Assembly: GCF_964204645.1 (NCBI RefSeq)
Contig: NC_134034.1
Coordinates: 1,302,001 to 1,366,000, forward strand
Length of the DNA stretch: 64,000 nt
Source: Tubulanus polymorphus
Taxonomy: Eukaryota; Nemertea; Palaeonemertea; Tubulaniformes; Tubulanidae
Reading direction: 5' to 3'
The position numbers were made by a program, and so were the translations under genes. Numbering within the stretch: the first letter of the stretch is position 1; each line of letters starts with the position of its first letter. Below are positions 1 to 16,606 of the stretch, in pieces. Below the pieces are notes generated by a model. The model was not told the origin of the DNA and did no database searches. It worked only from the letters and a program-made list of their open reading frames with translations.

Positions 1-31
1 AGTACATCGCATTATGGTGTATTGATATAAT

Positions 32-121
32 TAGGGAGTCATTCATTTATTAGGTACCCATTAGAGGGGAGGGGAAAGTGGAATTGTGTACTGTAATGCA
101 TTAATATGAAAAATTCAATGG
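32..121. mobile_element. Partial miniature element of the GGGGTCATTCATTTATTACG family
   Basis: One end of the inverted-repeat element found complete at 2384-2550 and 3977-4113. It has the terminal motif, the G-rich tract and a GTACTGTAATGC core, but no opposite terminus. Confidence 0.5.
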
Positions 122-342
122 CAACACACCTGCCAAATACAGTTAGATATTAGTAACTAACAATACACCGCACCGCGGTGTAGATGTACTATAGTCGTAT
201 ACCAATTCAGCACGCTTGGATGGGATTTTCAAATTATCTCCGCAATTTCGAGTGTGAATTACTCAGCACTAAAAGGGTTAAGAAAAATGTATTTTATTTG
301 TGTAGAATTTAATGTTACAAATGAACTTTTCGAATTTCTCAG

Positions 343-3156
343 ATGCTTCAATGGAGAAGTTGTCCTAAAGTTGACGATCAGGAACGAGAGAAATTCAACG
401 ATTTACAAGAGAAATTATTCGCCGACAACGAAGACCTGTATCGAATGATGATCGATAATGCTGGCTACAAGGGTAACTGGAAAACAGGGTCGTATCTGTG
501 GAGGGTGTTTGAAAATACGGTCATCGCGGTGAGTAGTATTCTTTCAGAAGGCACAAATTTTTGGGAGTCGGAATATTTCGGGAGTCGGAATATTTTGAGA
601 AACGTTTCCAAACTTCGATTTTTAGAAACTGCACGGATTAAAAGTGCCGAGTTGGATCACTGACGACGTGTTCAACCGAATGGAACGAGTCATGGTTCAA
701 CAATCGATCGCTAAGCTCCACGACGACAACCTCGTTAAAGCACGAACCGGTAATGAGCAGACTACGCGATACGAGCAGACTAGGCGATACGAGCAGACGG
801 ATCCGCCGCGTTGACCTTGACATTGCAATTTATGAAATTAATGCAAAACTATGAATGAATTTTGTTCTGTTTGTTTTTGTAGGTGATTTACTGAAGGATA
901 TTGTGAGTCATATCAACACAATGAAACAGAACAAAACACAACCAAAAGCCTACCTTTATTCATCGGTAAGAGATACAACTTTTACTTCTCCATAAATCAT
1001 CCTATGACATCATCTAATTGTCTACTAGTGATTTGATCTATAGAAACTACCACATAAGATGTCTGCCTCCATATATCCCCCTATGACATCATCAAATTGT
1101 CTATTAGTGATTTGATCTATAGAAACTACCACATAAGATGTCTGCCTCCATAAATCCCCCTATGACATCATCAAATTGTCTACTAGTAATTTGATCTATA
1201 GACACTTCTAGAAAAGATGTCTGCCTCCATAAATCCCCCTATGACATCATCAAATTACCTACTAGTGATTTGATCTATAAACCCTTCTAGAAAATATGTC
1301 TGCTTCCAGAAATCCCTTTATGACATCATCAAATTATCTACAAGCGATTTAGTGTATAAACCATTCCTGAAAGTCAAAATCAAAAGTTCTATTTCCGGAT
1401 AGGACCGCGGAACCGGACTCGCTGATTATATTTGCTGTATCTCTCTATTTTGCAGCATGATTATTTGATAATCGCGTTCATGTACGCGTTGGGTGTTTAC
1501 AACGAGAAACCGATTCCGTACGCGGCGACCGTTATATTAGAAATACATTCAAACACGACGACCTCGACTAATCCGTCTGCTGCTGCTGCTAATAGCAACA
1601 ACGATTATATAGAGATTTACTATCGTAATCAAACGGATCAATCAAAACCGATACATCTACCCATCAAAGGTACGCGATACTATACATGTCTGCCTACATG
1701 AATCACCCTATGACATCATTAAATTGTCTGTTACTGATTTGGTCGATAGACATTTCTAGAAAAGATGTCTGCCTCTATGAATCCCCCTATGACATCATCA
1801 CATTATTCTGGTTTGTTCTACATACCTTTCTAGAAAAGATGTCCGCCTCTATAAATCCTCCTATGACATAATTAAATTGTCTACTAGTAATTTGATCTAT
1901 AGACACATTTATAAAAGATGTTTGCCTTTATAAATCACCCTATGACATCATAGAATTGTCTATTAGTGTTTTCTTGAAAACATGTCTGTTTCTATGGATC
2001 CCCCTATGACATTATTAATTTCTCTGCTAGTGATTTAGTCTATGGACACTTTTAGATAAGATGTCTACGTCCATAAATCCCCCTATGACATCATCAACTA
2101 TTCCTATAGTCAATTCCTCAATTCCTATGTTAATTGTAGGTTGTGGTTTGTCGTGTCCGTTGTCCGAGTTTCTCAATAAAATCTCGCATCTCGTTCCCGA
2201 CAATCTCGACGTGGAGTGTGAGGCGACACCCGAACCGGGCGTTCTCACCGGAGGTACGTACTGTGACCTGTCATCTGTTAGACAGGTTTCGATTGGTCTC
2301 TATACTGATTCCGGAATTCTTTTCTGGCGCCTTCATTTCTGTCAACCAGAATACAATCTACCTAGTCCAGAATATGATCTGTAAGGGATCGTTCATTTAT
2401 TACGTACCCATAAAATTTGAATTTTTCAACCCCCCTCCCCCTCTGTACGCAAAATCGGCCATTTTTTCATATACATTAAGCATTACAGTACGCAATTGCA
2501 CTGACCCCTCCCCCTCCCCTAATGCGTACGTAATAAATGAATGACCCCTAAACCTGATAGAAGCGGCCAGGGTCCAGTTTCATGAAAAAGTTAAAATCAA
2601 ATTTTTGGTGTAATTGCCATTGGTTACTTCGTGTTTTCAATAAGGACAACAATTCAAACTTAACCGTTTTAGGCTTAAACTTTTTTGCCTGGGCCCAGTT
2701 TCACAAAAATGATTAAGGCCTAAATCGATTTAAGATAAACTGAATTAATGAAGAAATTTAATCGATTTAAGAGATAAACCTTTTTGTGAAACTGGGCCCT
2801 GGGCCGAGTTTCATGAAAAAGTTTAAGCCTAAAACGGTTTAGTTTGAATTGTTGTCCTCATTGAAAACATGAAGTAACCAATGGCAATTACACCAAAAAT
2901 TTGAGTTAAACTTTTTTGTGAAACTGGGCCCTGGAGAGCGTTTTCTAATCTAGTCCCCCTAAACTGCAATACGTTGCTTGAAATTTCTAGGTGCCATTTT
3001 GATGTTGATGTCTGATGTTTTGTTGCTATTTCAGGTATTTTATACGGTCTGATCGCAGCTATCGGTATAGTCATCATTCTCGTCATCGTGTTAGCCGTTT
3101 ATTTGACGCGCCGACATAAAGGCTACTACATGAAATCATCGCACGAGATCACCTGA
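343..3156 (+). CDS. Histidine acid phosphatase, membrane-anchored (lysosomal/prostatic type), 3' part
   Basis: Partial gene; the 5' exons lie outside the window. Coding exons read as 343-528, 626-749, 883-965, 1456-1669, 2140-2253 and 3035-3156, and the frame stays open through every junction. The product matches the C-terminal half of animal acid phosphatases (ACP2/ACPP), which hydrolyse phosphomonoesters in lysosomes or outside the cell. Visible landmarks are the RSCPKV segment in the first exon, LKVPSWITDD in the second, the catalytic-type His-Asp pair opening the fourth exon (HDYLIIAFMYALGVYN), the PYAATVILEI strand, and the Cys pair in GCGLSCPLSEFL. The last exon encodes one hydrophobic helix (about LYGLIAAIGIVIILVIVLAV) and a short basic tail with a tyrosine (RRHKGYYMKSS), as in membrane-anchored lysosomal acid phosphatase, where a tail Tyr directs sorting. 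The family's usual HDTT is HDYL here. Family call is firm; the exact paralogue is not. Confidence 0.9.
984..1361 (+). repeat. 78-bp dispersed tandem repeat, about 5 units
   Basis: Units of about 78 bp carry CCTATGACATCATCAAATTG, a tract near CTAGTGATTTGATCTATAG, and GATGTCTGCCTCCATAAATC. They lie in the acid phosphatase intron between exons 883-965 and 1456-1669. Related arrays are at 1683-2101, 8250-8531, 27506-28262, 38137-38423, 46166-46503, 61892-62113 and 63870-64000. Confidence 0.9.
1683..2101 (+). repeat. 78-bp dispersed tandem repeat, about 5 units
   Basis: Same family as 984-1361, in the next acid phosphatase intron. It has diverged more, with several variants of the TGACATCATC core. 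Confidence 0.85.
2384..2550. mobile_element. Miniature inverted-repeat element, GGGGTCATTCATTTATTACG termini
   Basis: About 165 bp with imperfect terminal inverted repeats: GTTCATTTATTACGTACC at the left, and the complement GTACGTAATAAATGAATGAC followed by CCCTA at the right. It has no coding capacity and sits in the last acid phosphatase intron. A second full copy at 3977-4113 runs in the opposite orientation. Confidence 0.75.
2566..2936. mobile_element. Nested fold-back element
   Basis: About 130 bp at the left (2566-2694) is nearly the exact reverse complement of about 130 bp at the right (2804-2936). Between them, 2695-2803 is itself an inverted repeat with CAGTTTCACAAAAA-type ends and a TCGATTTAAG core. 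It lies in the last acid phosphatase intron. Probably a non-autonomous transposon with another copy inserted in it; superfamily unknown. Confidence 0.7.
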
Positions 3157-3472
3157 ACACCTACCCCTGATCTGAGTTATACGTAGTGAGTGAACACCGA
3201 CCCCTGATCTGAGTTTGACGTAGTGAGTGAACACCTACCCCTGATCTGAGTTTGATGCAGTGAACACAACATGACCGTATCAAAGTCTGGTATTCAGCCT
3301 AAGTGAACACCTACCCCTGATCTGAGTTTGACGCAGTAAGTGAACACCTACCCCTGATCTGAGTTTGACGCAGTAAGTGAACACCTACCCCTGATCTGAG
3401 TTTGACGCAGTAAGTGAACACCTACCCCTGATCTGAGTTTGACGCAGTTAGTGAACACCTACCCCTGACCTG
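3154..3472 (+). repeat. 37-bp minisatellite starting at the acid phosphatase stop codon
   Basis: Tandem units of about 37 bp based on GAACACCTACCCCTGATCTG followed by AGTTTGACGCAGTAAGT. The first unit starts with the TGA stop, so the array forms the first part of the 3' UTR. Confidence 0.85.
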
Positions 3473-3976
3473 TATGACGTTTTATTTGAAAAACGTAAAT
3501 TCTGTTCAGTGCCAAATTCTGGAAGCTAGATTACGCAATTCCTCAACGAGAAAAATATGTGCCATTTTTACTAGAAATATCTTCAAATGTACAATAGCCC
3601 TGAACCCTATAAGCCCTGTAACTATTTTCCGAAAATGTAAATACCAGTAAAAGTTTTATTTCTGGTATATACCAGTTAGTGTGATTGTCAGTTCACTTCA
3701 TCATTTATAGTGTACAATGTTAGAATATTACTTAGACAAGCCGCATGCTATCGAGTGGATTACCTGCGAGGTCAGAACCAAGTGCAGAGTCTACAGTTAC
3801 CTTTATATTGTATTATTAGTGTCTAGTATTGTAAAATTGATAATTAATTAGCATCATGTATATTTATTGAATCTCAAACGTGAAGAATCTCAAAAAAGAA
3901 AACGCTAGGAAATCATAGGTAAATTCATGCGTAGAGAGTGCTTATACTGTTTAAAAAACAAATGCCAAAATCTGCT

Positions 3977-4113
3977 AGGGGGGTCATTCATTTATTACGT
4001 ACGCATTAGGGGAGGGGGAGTGGGTCAGTGCAATTGCGTACTGTAATGCTTAATGTGTATGAAAAGATGGCCGATTCAAATTTTATGCGTACGTAATAAA
4101 TGAATGACCCCTA
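3977..4113. mobile_element. Miniature inverted-repeat element, GGGGTCATTCATTTATTACG termini
   Basis: A 137-bp element starting GGGGGTCATTCATTTATTAC and ending with its complement GTAATAAATGAATGACCCCT. The arms match over about 25 bases. Same family as 2384-2550. Confidence 0.8.
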
Positions 4114-4776
4114 GGGCAAATCCTGAAGTTCAGGTCGACAATATGAATGAACCTTTCGTTCACTGATCCTGGTATCAACACGTGTGGAACTGGGTGCGTG
4201 TTGATGTTGTTGTTTAACGACTGTTAAGCAGCTAATTAACATATTACTACAAGTAGTTCATATATCTAGTCTCAGTGTGTATATAAGACTGTTCAATGTT
4301 CTTGTAAAACTTCACCAAAAAAGAAAATGAGTAAAAGTTTTAAAAGCACGATAGAAATAGGTTTAGGAAATGTCGGATAATTCGCTTAGTTTCGACTGGC
4401 ATTCGTAGTTTTCTCTCAATCTGATTCTATGACAGAGTTGAAACATTGCGAAGGAAGTTCATTATTAACCTCAAAATGCAAATTCGACAAAGAGGTTAAG
4501 TTTCACTCTAGTCAAATTGAAAATAGCTTCGCTTTCCAATGTTTTAAATCTAGAACTGTCGAACTGGATCCGTGATCCATAAACAACGAACTAAAATGTA
4601 ACAAAAAAAAGCGCGTTTATTTTATATTATATTTTATTGATGCTCTACACAAAAATCGTCAGGAAATTCTATCAATTTTACACCGGAGATGATTTTCATT
4701 TTTGAAATATCGAAGTTTGTTGTAATATGATGTATTTATACTATAAACAAATTTGTAAAGTTCCGGCTATATGTGT

Positions 4777-4926
<150 letters not shown>

Positions 4927-6270
4927 CTATACCTAATGAAATTTATAGTTATTGTGTATTATAATAATACGTGTAAACCGTATATTTTTTCTCTCGATTT
5001 TTCTATCAAATTTGAATCGCATCTTTTTGAAATTGATTTACATCGCTACGAAATGAGATGGATAGATTTTGATATCGAGAGCCGCGCCCGGGCCAACTTC
5101 GGTTATCTAGGAGTTATCGGTGAAACCAAATGTCAGTTAGTCGGAACTATATTCCGGAAATGAAATTCAGTTATCAGTTTTGACCACTAGTCGCGACTTG
5201 ATACGAAAACCGAATTTGGCCCTGTTTGTGAATTGGCCCTGTTTGTTTTCATGTGTGAATTTAAAAATCTCGGAAAAAAATTCTAAATTCAAAAGATTCA
5301 AAAAAAATTCCATATTTAAAGAGAATAATAAACACATCCTTTGCCTGCAAATTTACGAGTTACAAAGTTATGTTATTTGTTTTTTGAGGATTGCTCCGTG
5401 GAATGAAGGGGGAACGAACCCTGGTAATGGAGGATATGGGAAACAAGTGACTGGCAATGAGGTTCATCATTGATCTTCGTACAAGCAAAAAAGGCCCGCG
5501 GAGTGGGAGCACTTTTACCACCAAAGACGATCCTTAATTTAAGACACTTGAGTTCAACTCTTTTTGTGAAACTGGTGTTTCTTGTCTGAAAGTGGAAATG
5601 ACTGTATTTGATTCATTCTTGAAATTTTATAATTTGATTTTTTAAAAGTAGCCTACATGTGGCCGCTCAGGCATAGACTGTGAAACAAGTATCAATAATT
5701 CGAAGCCGCTGAGGACTGTACAAAAACGCACTGCGCTGGCTTACCCCATCTTCACCCGTCAAGGGATTCGAACCCACTACGCTAAAGCTGTTGCTGGTGG
5801 AAGCGAGTTCGGGAGTGATACTGGACCCCTGGCAAGCGAGGATGGCTTACCCCGGTAGCGCCAATTATTTTAAATGAGAAATTGTGGCCAACTTGAGTAC
5901 ATGGCCACATTATGCGAATAAATAACTATTTAAGTTTTTCGCGCAACTCTCTTAATTTCATTAACCGAGGGAGTGCTAGTTACGCCATCGGTTCTCATAA
6001 ACACTTTACAAAATTAACATAAGCGACGTATTTGAATTGCCGCATTCCGTATATTAACGAAAGATGATCAGACGATCCCCCGAATTCCGTAGTCGGGATT
6101 GGGCTTCACAGTCCGACACCGCAGTCCGGTCTACAAATCCGAGTACAAAAGCCGCGTTTTACGCTCATCGCTTTTACTTCCTGCTTCCGGTCTCACGCCC
6201 AACTCAATTTTTTTGCAGTAAAAATCCAGTTTTTCAGCGGTTTTTCGGCGTGAATTGAGACGAGTGAAAA

Positions 6271-9200
6271 ATGATTTTGTTAGAGATAAACAACAGATAC
6301 ATCGAGAAGACTCTATCAGGGATCTTTAAAAAGTAAGTCAACCATGATTTAACAATTTTGGTCGCATATTTTGATTTCACAATTTACTTTCCTAAGTTCT
6401 GGTTCAGTTGTTTTCTTTCGGTTTTATTGTATTTACGCACTTCTTTCAAAGAAATGGCCCTATGTGATCGCCAAACGTATCTGTTACAATTCTGATTCTG
6501 CATTTTAAGCGAAACTTAAGTGTTTGTTCCTCATCAATCATTCTTTTGAGTCAACTTGTCCAATGTCCCTGCGGCAGTGCCAGTGGGGTGGCTCCCGACA
6601 GTCTGAGAAGCCTCCCAAAAATCCGTGCCATCTCTTCATCTAGTGGGCGGCTCCATGATGAGAAATGTGACATCGATTGAGCGCTATCTATTTGTTCTGT
6701 GGGGGAGGGGGGCTCCGTAAATATCACCATATCTCTAATGGGCGGCTCCAAAAAATTGAAATCGGATATGGAATATTATTTAGAATTATGCTGAGCCTTC
6801 ACTCCAGTGGGTGGCTCCGGGAATATGCAATTATCATCGTTTATAAATATCGTATAAATTTTATTTTTCTAGTGCTAAGTTTGAACGCGTGGACATCACC
6901 GTCGCTGGTAGGAAAAAATGAAATTTCTAAAATTCCAAAAAAACGTAGAAAAAATTCGTAATTCCAACTTTCAGGTGAAAAAAATCGATTGATGTTATAC
7001 GTGTTTCGTTTCAGATTTTGATGGTGTTTTGTTTCACATTTCAAACCCAAACGAGGACAAGTCAAAAGTCAGGGTAAATATCGCTGTGGAATTTTGAGTG
7101 CATCAACCAGATTTTATATCATATCCTGCTTATCACGCTCACAGTTTTTAAAATGTTACCTATTTTAGGTCAGCATGTCGATGAATTTCTACAAGCAATT
7201 ACAAAGTCACGGCGCCGATGAGGTATATATAAGTAACTAATTATAATTTTACTGAATCGTTGAAGTCATTGAGAATAAGAAGGTCGTCGTTAGTAACTAA
7301 TCATAATTTTACTGAATCATTGAAGTCTAGGAACTAGAAGGTTGTCATTAGTAACTAATTATGATTTTACTGAATCGTTGAAGTCATCGAGAATAAGAAG
7401 GCTGTCATTAGTAACTAATCATAATTTTACTGAATCATTGAAGTCATTGAGAATGAGAAGGTCGTCATTAGTAACTAATTATAATTTTACTGAATCATTG
7501 AAGTCATCGAGAATAAGAAGGCTGTCATTAGTAACCAATCATAATTTTATTGAATCGTTGAAGTCATTAAGAATGAGAAGGTCGTCTTAGTAACTAATTA
7601 TAATAATACTGAATTGACTTATGTCTATCTCAACTTGAGTTGAGAGCACATCAGGTGACTTAGCTAACTTTACTGAATCGTTGAAGTCACTGATGAATCA
7701 GTCATTAATCATAATTTTACTGAATGTATGTATAATAAAAAGTATGTTCGTATTTTGTTGTGTAGTTATTGAAACGAGAGTACGGCTCGTATTTAACCGA
7801 TCCCGAACCGGGATTCAATATTACGCTGCTGTTCGATCTGGAGAACCTTCCCGCCGATCACGAAGAACTCGTCAAGAAAGTCGGTTTGTTGAAACGTAAT
7901 TGTTTCGCGTCGGTGTTCGAGAAATATTTCAATTTTTTGGACGAGGAGAGCACGAACCACGAGCGAGCCGTCATCAATTACCGCGACGATGAAACTTTGT
8001 AAGTTTTGATTTTAACTCAGATTTCAAACTCCATCTCACAACTGGATGCTGGAACCGTTTCCTACTACCTGTGAATTGAATAAGGGATGAGGGGGGCGGG
8101 GTTAAACAGTTGATTAACGTATGTCGAATTGTTCGTTATGACAGGTACGTCGACGCCCAAAAGGACCGAGTCACCGTTATATTCAGCACTTTGTTCAAAG
8201 AATACGACGACATGGTCATCAGCAAAATATTCATGCAGGTAAAAATTACAACCTCCATAAATCCCCCTATGACATCATCAAATTGTCTACTACTAGGAAT
8301 TTGACCTATACTAGACGCTTTGAGAAAAGATGTCTGCCTCCATAAATCCCCCTATGACATCATCAAATTGTCTACTACTAGGAATTTGACCTATACTAGA
8401 CGCTTTGAGAAAAGATGTCTGCCTCCATAAATCCCCCTATGACATCATCAAATTGTCTACCAGTGATTTGATCTATAGACACTTCTAGAAAAGATGTCTG
8501 CCTCCATAAATCCCCCTATGACATCATCGACTGTTGTTATGTTTGTAGGAGTTCAAGGAGAGTCGTAGAACTGCTCAACAAGCTCCTCAGGTTCTGTTCA
8601 GTCACAAAGATCCGCCGTCGGAACTCAGCGGAACGGACGCTAAAACCGGCGATAACATCGGATACATTACATTCGGTAAGATCCTGATTTATTCTCATCA
8701 CTGGAGATTTTCTACTATTTTCGATCAAATGACAATATTGGAATATCTGTTGCATCCATCCTTATTTCTCGTGTGCATTTGGGAGGAGATTCTAGTAGCT
8801 ACTCCAGAGGAGTCGAGAGCTGCCTCTATTACAGGACAATTTGACAAGTCACCAAAGCTGGGACAACGACGAAATCAACTTACAGGGTCCCTACAACTCC
8901 TTGAATCCTTGATTTTTGAAAATATTTTTCAAGGTCCTTGAAAATCCTTTAATTTTGAAAAATATACATAATCTCCGAAACTCCTTAAATTCTGGGAAAG
9001 TCCTGTAAAAAATTTTCAAAAGGTCCTTTTCAGAAGACAGTGTATTCTATTATTCTTCATTACGTGACTTGTGAGTGAAAGTTGTTTCACTTTGAGATTT
9101 ATAACATTTAAACATGTCAAACCAAAACGGCACACACAACAACTGATCAAAATTTGAGAAAAATATGGATTTTGTTTTTGAATTTTCGACTTTTTTTCCT

Positions 9201-10675
9201 TATATATGACCGCGTAAACCTCCTTGAATTTTGAAAATTACTCCTTGAAAATTCCTTGAAAAGTCTTTGAATTCTGGATACCAGGAATTGTAGGAACCTT
9301 GACTTAGCAAATTGAATTAGAAATATAAATTGAGACTAAAAAAATAGAGATGACATCAGTAATGTGACGAAATAATCGCGTTCGAATGTATGAAGGTTTT
9401 CTTTATGTTATGAAATGGTACCAAAAATTCACACTAGTCTTCATGAATTTTTGATGATACCAGTTAAGTTTGTGTTTTCAGTATTGGAACGGCGTCATAC
9501 CAACGCACAGGCTCGAGACAACACTATAAACCTGATTCACACACTGAGGAACTATCTACACTATCATATTAAATGTTCAAAGGTACGTTCTACGCATAGA
9601 AACAAAACATAGAAAACAAAATTTCATTTAGGGCTAGATTCATCCTCCCTCTGCAGGGACTCGAACCTGATGGCATCGCTACACTCACGGCACGAACCCC
9701 TGCATCAGTAGACCGGGTGCGCAGGTACATGCGCAGCTTTCCGAACGAAAACTGGCGGCACCAATCAGATTGCTCGTTGTATAATCGTTGAGGCAAATTT
9801 CAAGGAAGAACTATAAATGGGAAAACCCGGGCTAAAAAAAAAAGGGATTTCTGATTGGCTAAAAATCACATCATCTGAACTGCGTATGTATCTGCGCGCA
9901 CGGTCGATTATGGCAGGGTTTCGTGCCGTGGCGATCTCGATGCCATCAGGTTCGAATCCCTGCCGGGGGAGGATGGGGTAGATTCAGGGATTCTCTTTTC
10001 TTAAGAGGCTGAATTATGAATTGTTCCCGTCAAGTTAAAATGGTTGTTGAATTTTTCGATGATTTAATCCTAGCGTAGAATGTTAATTCTAGCTCTAAAG
10101 CTTCCTTTGTAGTCGCGGTCCTCGAATCAAATTCCCAAATCGACGAGACGATCATCCGGTTCTTGAAATAAGATTCGACTGTTCTAGGATTGAAACAACC
10201 TCTCTAATTCAACAGATTTAGTCGCACTATATATGAAAAACATAACATCTCGGATATCACTCTCAAGTCGGACACATTTCTACGTTCCCAAAAGAAGTCT
10301 ACCCTATTTGGCAAAAAGGGCACTTTTCCAAAATTTATTGGGGGGGGGGAGGGGGCAACTGCTATGTACAGCCCTGTTACTAGTATAGGAAACTCTGAAT
10401 TCATGACTTTTTCCGGATATTTTTGATGAAGAGTTTCGTTTTGTTCGCGCAGGCTTATATCCACTCGCACATGAGGGCGAAAACTGTCGACTTCATCAAA
10501 ATTCTCAACCGCGCAAAACAAACTCCAAAAACTGCTGAAAAGAAAACCATCACGTGAGTTATCGAACGAAATCACTTTCGAAATCGGCGCCCGATTTCTT
10601 ATTCATTCCCGATGCTAATAGGGGGCGTTGTTGTTATTGTTTTTCAGCGGGAAGACTTTCATACAACGATCATGA
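6271..10675 (+). CDS. ARPC2: Arp2/3 complex subunit 2 (p34-Arc)
   Basis: Complete. Exons: 6271-6332, 6873-6907, 7015-7073, 7169-7222, 7766-7998, 8145-8238, 8549-8675, 9482-9582, 10453-10553 and 10648-10675; these sum to 297 codons plus stop (the human protein has 300). The start [16 protein letters not shown] matches the family's MILLEVNNR start. Other recognised stretches are [75 protein letters not shown] and a C-terminal [12 protein letters not shown]2 forms, with ARPC4, the structural core of the Arp2/3 complex. It contacts the mother actin filament during branched nucleation in the cytoplasm. All introns are GT-AG. Introns carry the 60-bp satellite (7232-7600), the 78-bp repeat (8250-8531) and an inverted-repeat element (9634-9985). 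Confidence 0.97.
7232..7600 (+). repeat. 60-bp satellite, about 6 units
   Basis: Units read TTAGTAACTAATCATAATTT, then TACTGAATCGTTGAAGTCAT, then TGAGAATGAGAAGGTCGTCA. They lie in ARPC2 intron 4. The same unit forms the 2.1-kb array at 47225-49335. Confidence 0.93.
8250..8531 (+). repeat. 78-bp dispersed tandem repeat, about 3.5 units
   Basis: Same family as 984-1361. It fills most of ARPC2 intron 6 and stops about 17 bases before the next exon. Confidence 0.9.
9634..9985. mobile_element. Inverted-repeat element with tRNA B-box-like ends
   Basis: About 100 bp at 9634-9735 is repeated in reverse complement at about 9885-9985. Each arm holds a GGTTCGAATCCCTGC-like stretch (B-box-like) near its outer edge. 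It lies in ARPC2 intron 8. It could be two head-to-head tRNA-derived SINE fragments or a fold-back transposon. Confidence 0.6.
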
Positions 10676-11897
10676 TTTGAAACGTGGAATTGTTGTTATC
10701 ATCTAATGAACTCTTGTGTAATACTTAACGCGTGCGTTTATCCTAGACACTAACAGAGAGAGAAGAACAGACCCAGTCCGAATCCCTCACATGAACTTCC
10801 CTGGAGGAAGTAATTATTCAGATTATTTTTTAATTTTTTTTTTTTTTCATTTTGAAAATGAGAAATCATTATAAAACGAGATAATTTTTTTCGCCGAATT
10901 TTTAAAATAATTTTTTCTTAGGTTTTTTTTCTAGTTCGACTCATTTCATTGAATTCCTTTTTGTTGTTTCCGATTTTTTTCTTTTTTCAATTTAAAAAGA
11001 AACTAATTTTTTAAGCGGAAAATTATCAAGTATCTATTTAAAACGTTTGAAAGAACCAACAAAAATGTACGATTCAATTAAGTAATGATTTTGATGAAAG
11101 TTTTGTCTTTCTGTCGAAATGAAAACCTGTGCACACTGTAAATAGAGTAATGACAAAATAAAATATATATATATATATATATAGACAAATCATGTATTGG
11201 AATTTTATAAATATTAAAAACAACATAACCGAAAAAGAATTGACTTTTTTGAATAATGGTGTATTAACTAGAGACATCCCTTGAGTCTGCTCTTCATGGA
11301 TGAAACATAAATAAATATAAGATTAGGGAATTCCGGTTTGCCTAAAAGCATTTTTATTTCAAAACTAAATAACAACAGTAAAACTTAAAATGTTGAGATA
11401 CTCTTATCAATAACAGAGGCAGATCCAGGGCAAGACTTGAACAAGTCCATCTATTTCTTTCGGTGCCCTTTTTGATTTTGTCTACAAAGATAATAGGTGA
11501 ATTTCACTGCGAAATCATTCCTAATATTTGTCTCATCGGTGACAAGTTCTTCAAAAGAAGTACACTTTACTCTTTTTGGACATCAAAGTGTCCTTTGGGA
11601 CTTGAAAAGTTCTTCAAAATTGGCCTCTGGATCCACCCCTGAATAACGCGGTATATGATTTCTTCAGATAAATGCTGAATCTACAAAGTAACAATCCAGG
11701 TATTATTATTGAGACTAGATTGCAGATTAGACTCTGGGAACCGTGGTACTAGATAGCAGATTAGACTCTTGAGTGCCAGGTACTAGATTGCAGATTAAAC
11801 TCTGGGACCTCTGTGGTCCTATTAAGTTTGCCCTAACAGCATGCTAAAAAGGGACATGGCACCATTTTACTTCTAGACATTGTTTAATTTCCTATTT
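10676..11897. other. Spacer: ARPC2 3' UTR and secernin 3' flank
   Basis: AT-rich, with homopolymer T runs near 10830-10990 and AATAAA-type signals on the plus strand near 11156 and 11310. TTTATT at 11353-11358 is a candidate poly(A) signal for the minus-strand secernin. No further gene seen. Confidence 0.5.
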
Positions 11898-15415
<3,518 letters not shown>

Positions 15416-16606
15416 TTTGTTTGTAAACAGTCATTGCGCAATACCGCTAGAAAGGGCATAATTAATATGTTTATCGCAGATGTATCGGTTTTTTCATTCC
15501 GTCATCCTCGCTTGCCAGGGGCCCCGGTATCGCGCCGAACTCGGTTAGACTGGTTACCGGTGTCTATTCTGACTGCGAATGCGGGTGGCGCAGAATTGGA
15601 CAGGCGACCAGTCTAATATCGCTTCCACCAGCAGGAAACGGCTATAGCCTAGTGAGCTCATATCCCTAGACGTTCCTCTTTGAAATGATTTTAGGTTCAA
15701 TTGTGCTTAGGCGCTGTCTCGCTTTGCCGAATCAAATATTCTATCGGGTTGCATTGAATATAGGATTGTAATATTGCCGTTATGGTGACCCGCACGGCAC
15801 TCTTTATAAAGATTATTTTGAAGACACATAAAGCCGGGCAGGCATAGATCGGCCTTGCGACGGCTTGCGACTCACTGCGACCACCAGCGATGATCGTGTC
15901 GCAACGATTCACCGACCTACGCTACCTTGCGACTGCCAGTGACGGGTTGCGACTGCCAGCGACGCCAGTCGCAATGAGTCGCACATGTTCTACTTTTTGC
16001 GACGCGACGGCGACTGTCGCAACCGATCTACGCGCTCTTGCGACTGGGAGCAACTAGTCGCACACAGTCGCTGACAATCATGTCGCAACCGACTTACGCC
16101 CCCGCTTGTGACGCAACGCGACGATCGCGTTGCGTCGCACGGTCGACCTACGCCCGGCTTTAGGGATGATAAACAAGAAATCCCACTTGAGAGTACGTAT
16201 AGACGCCTTGATAAATAACACACAATACTGTGTCAACAACACGAAACAAGAGGGAATCTAGTAAAATTGCAGGAATATCTTTATTCAAGAACCTGTCAAA
16301 CAGAACTTGCACAAAAATATGAGGTCTAGAAAAACATAATCTACGAGCAAAACACGCTACTACTTCACTGACTAAAATAAGTAAGAGGGAGAAGCCTCGG
16401 GTCGCGCAACACCAGGACCAGCAGAGTTCCAGTCAACAATAGTTCACTTGAGCTATGAATTAATGTCAGGTATCGCGGAACTGTGTGCAGACTGATAGAG
16501 GTAGGTTGTTCTGCCTGGTGTCTCAGCGATGCTGCTGTCTGTCTTTCCGTATTGTCCGGTCTGACTCATTTCTCTGTCCGTCTGCCTGTCTCTGTCTAGA
16601 TCAGCT
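15416..16606. other. Spacer between secernin and the glutamate receptor 3' end
   Basis: Upstream of secernin, about 15504-15640 holds a fragment of the CATCCTCGCTTGCCAGGG-ended element, followed by the inverted-repeat element at 15829-16163. TTTATT at 16280-16285 is a candidate poly(A) signal for the minus-strand glutamate receptor. No gene seen. Confidence 0.5.
15829..16163. mobile_element. Inverted-repeat element with TAAAGCCGGGC ends
   Basis: Begins TAAAGCCGGGC and ends GCCCGGCTTTA. The interior is rich in GTCGCAACCGA, TGCGACTGCCAG and GTCGACCTACGC motifs in both orientations. It resembles the element at 54601-54964 (AAAGCCTAGCGCACATCGAC ends) in design and wording. Confidence 0.65.
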
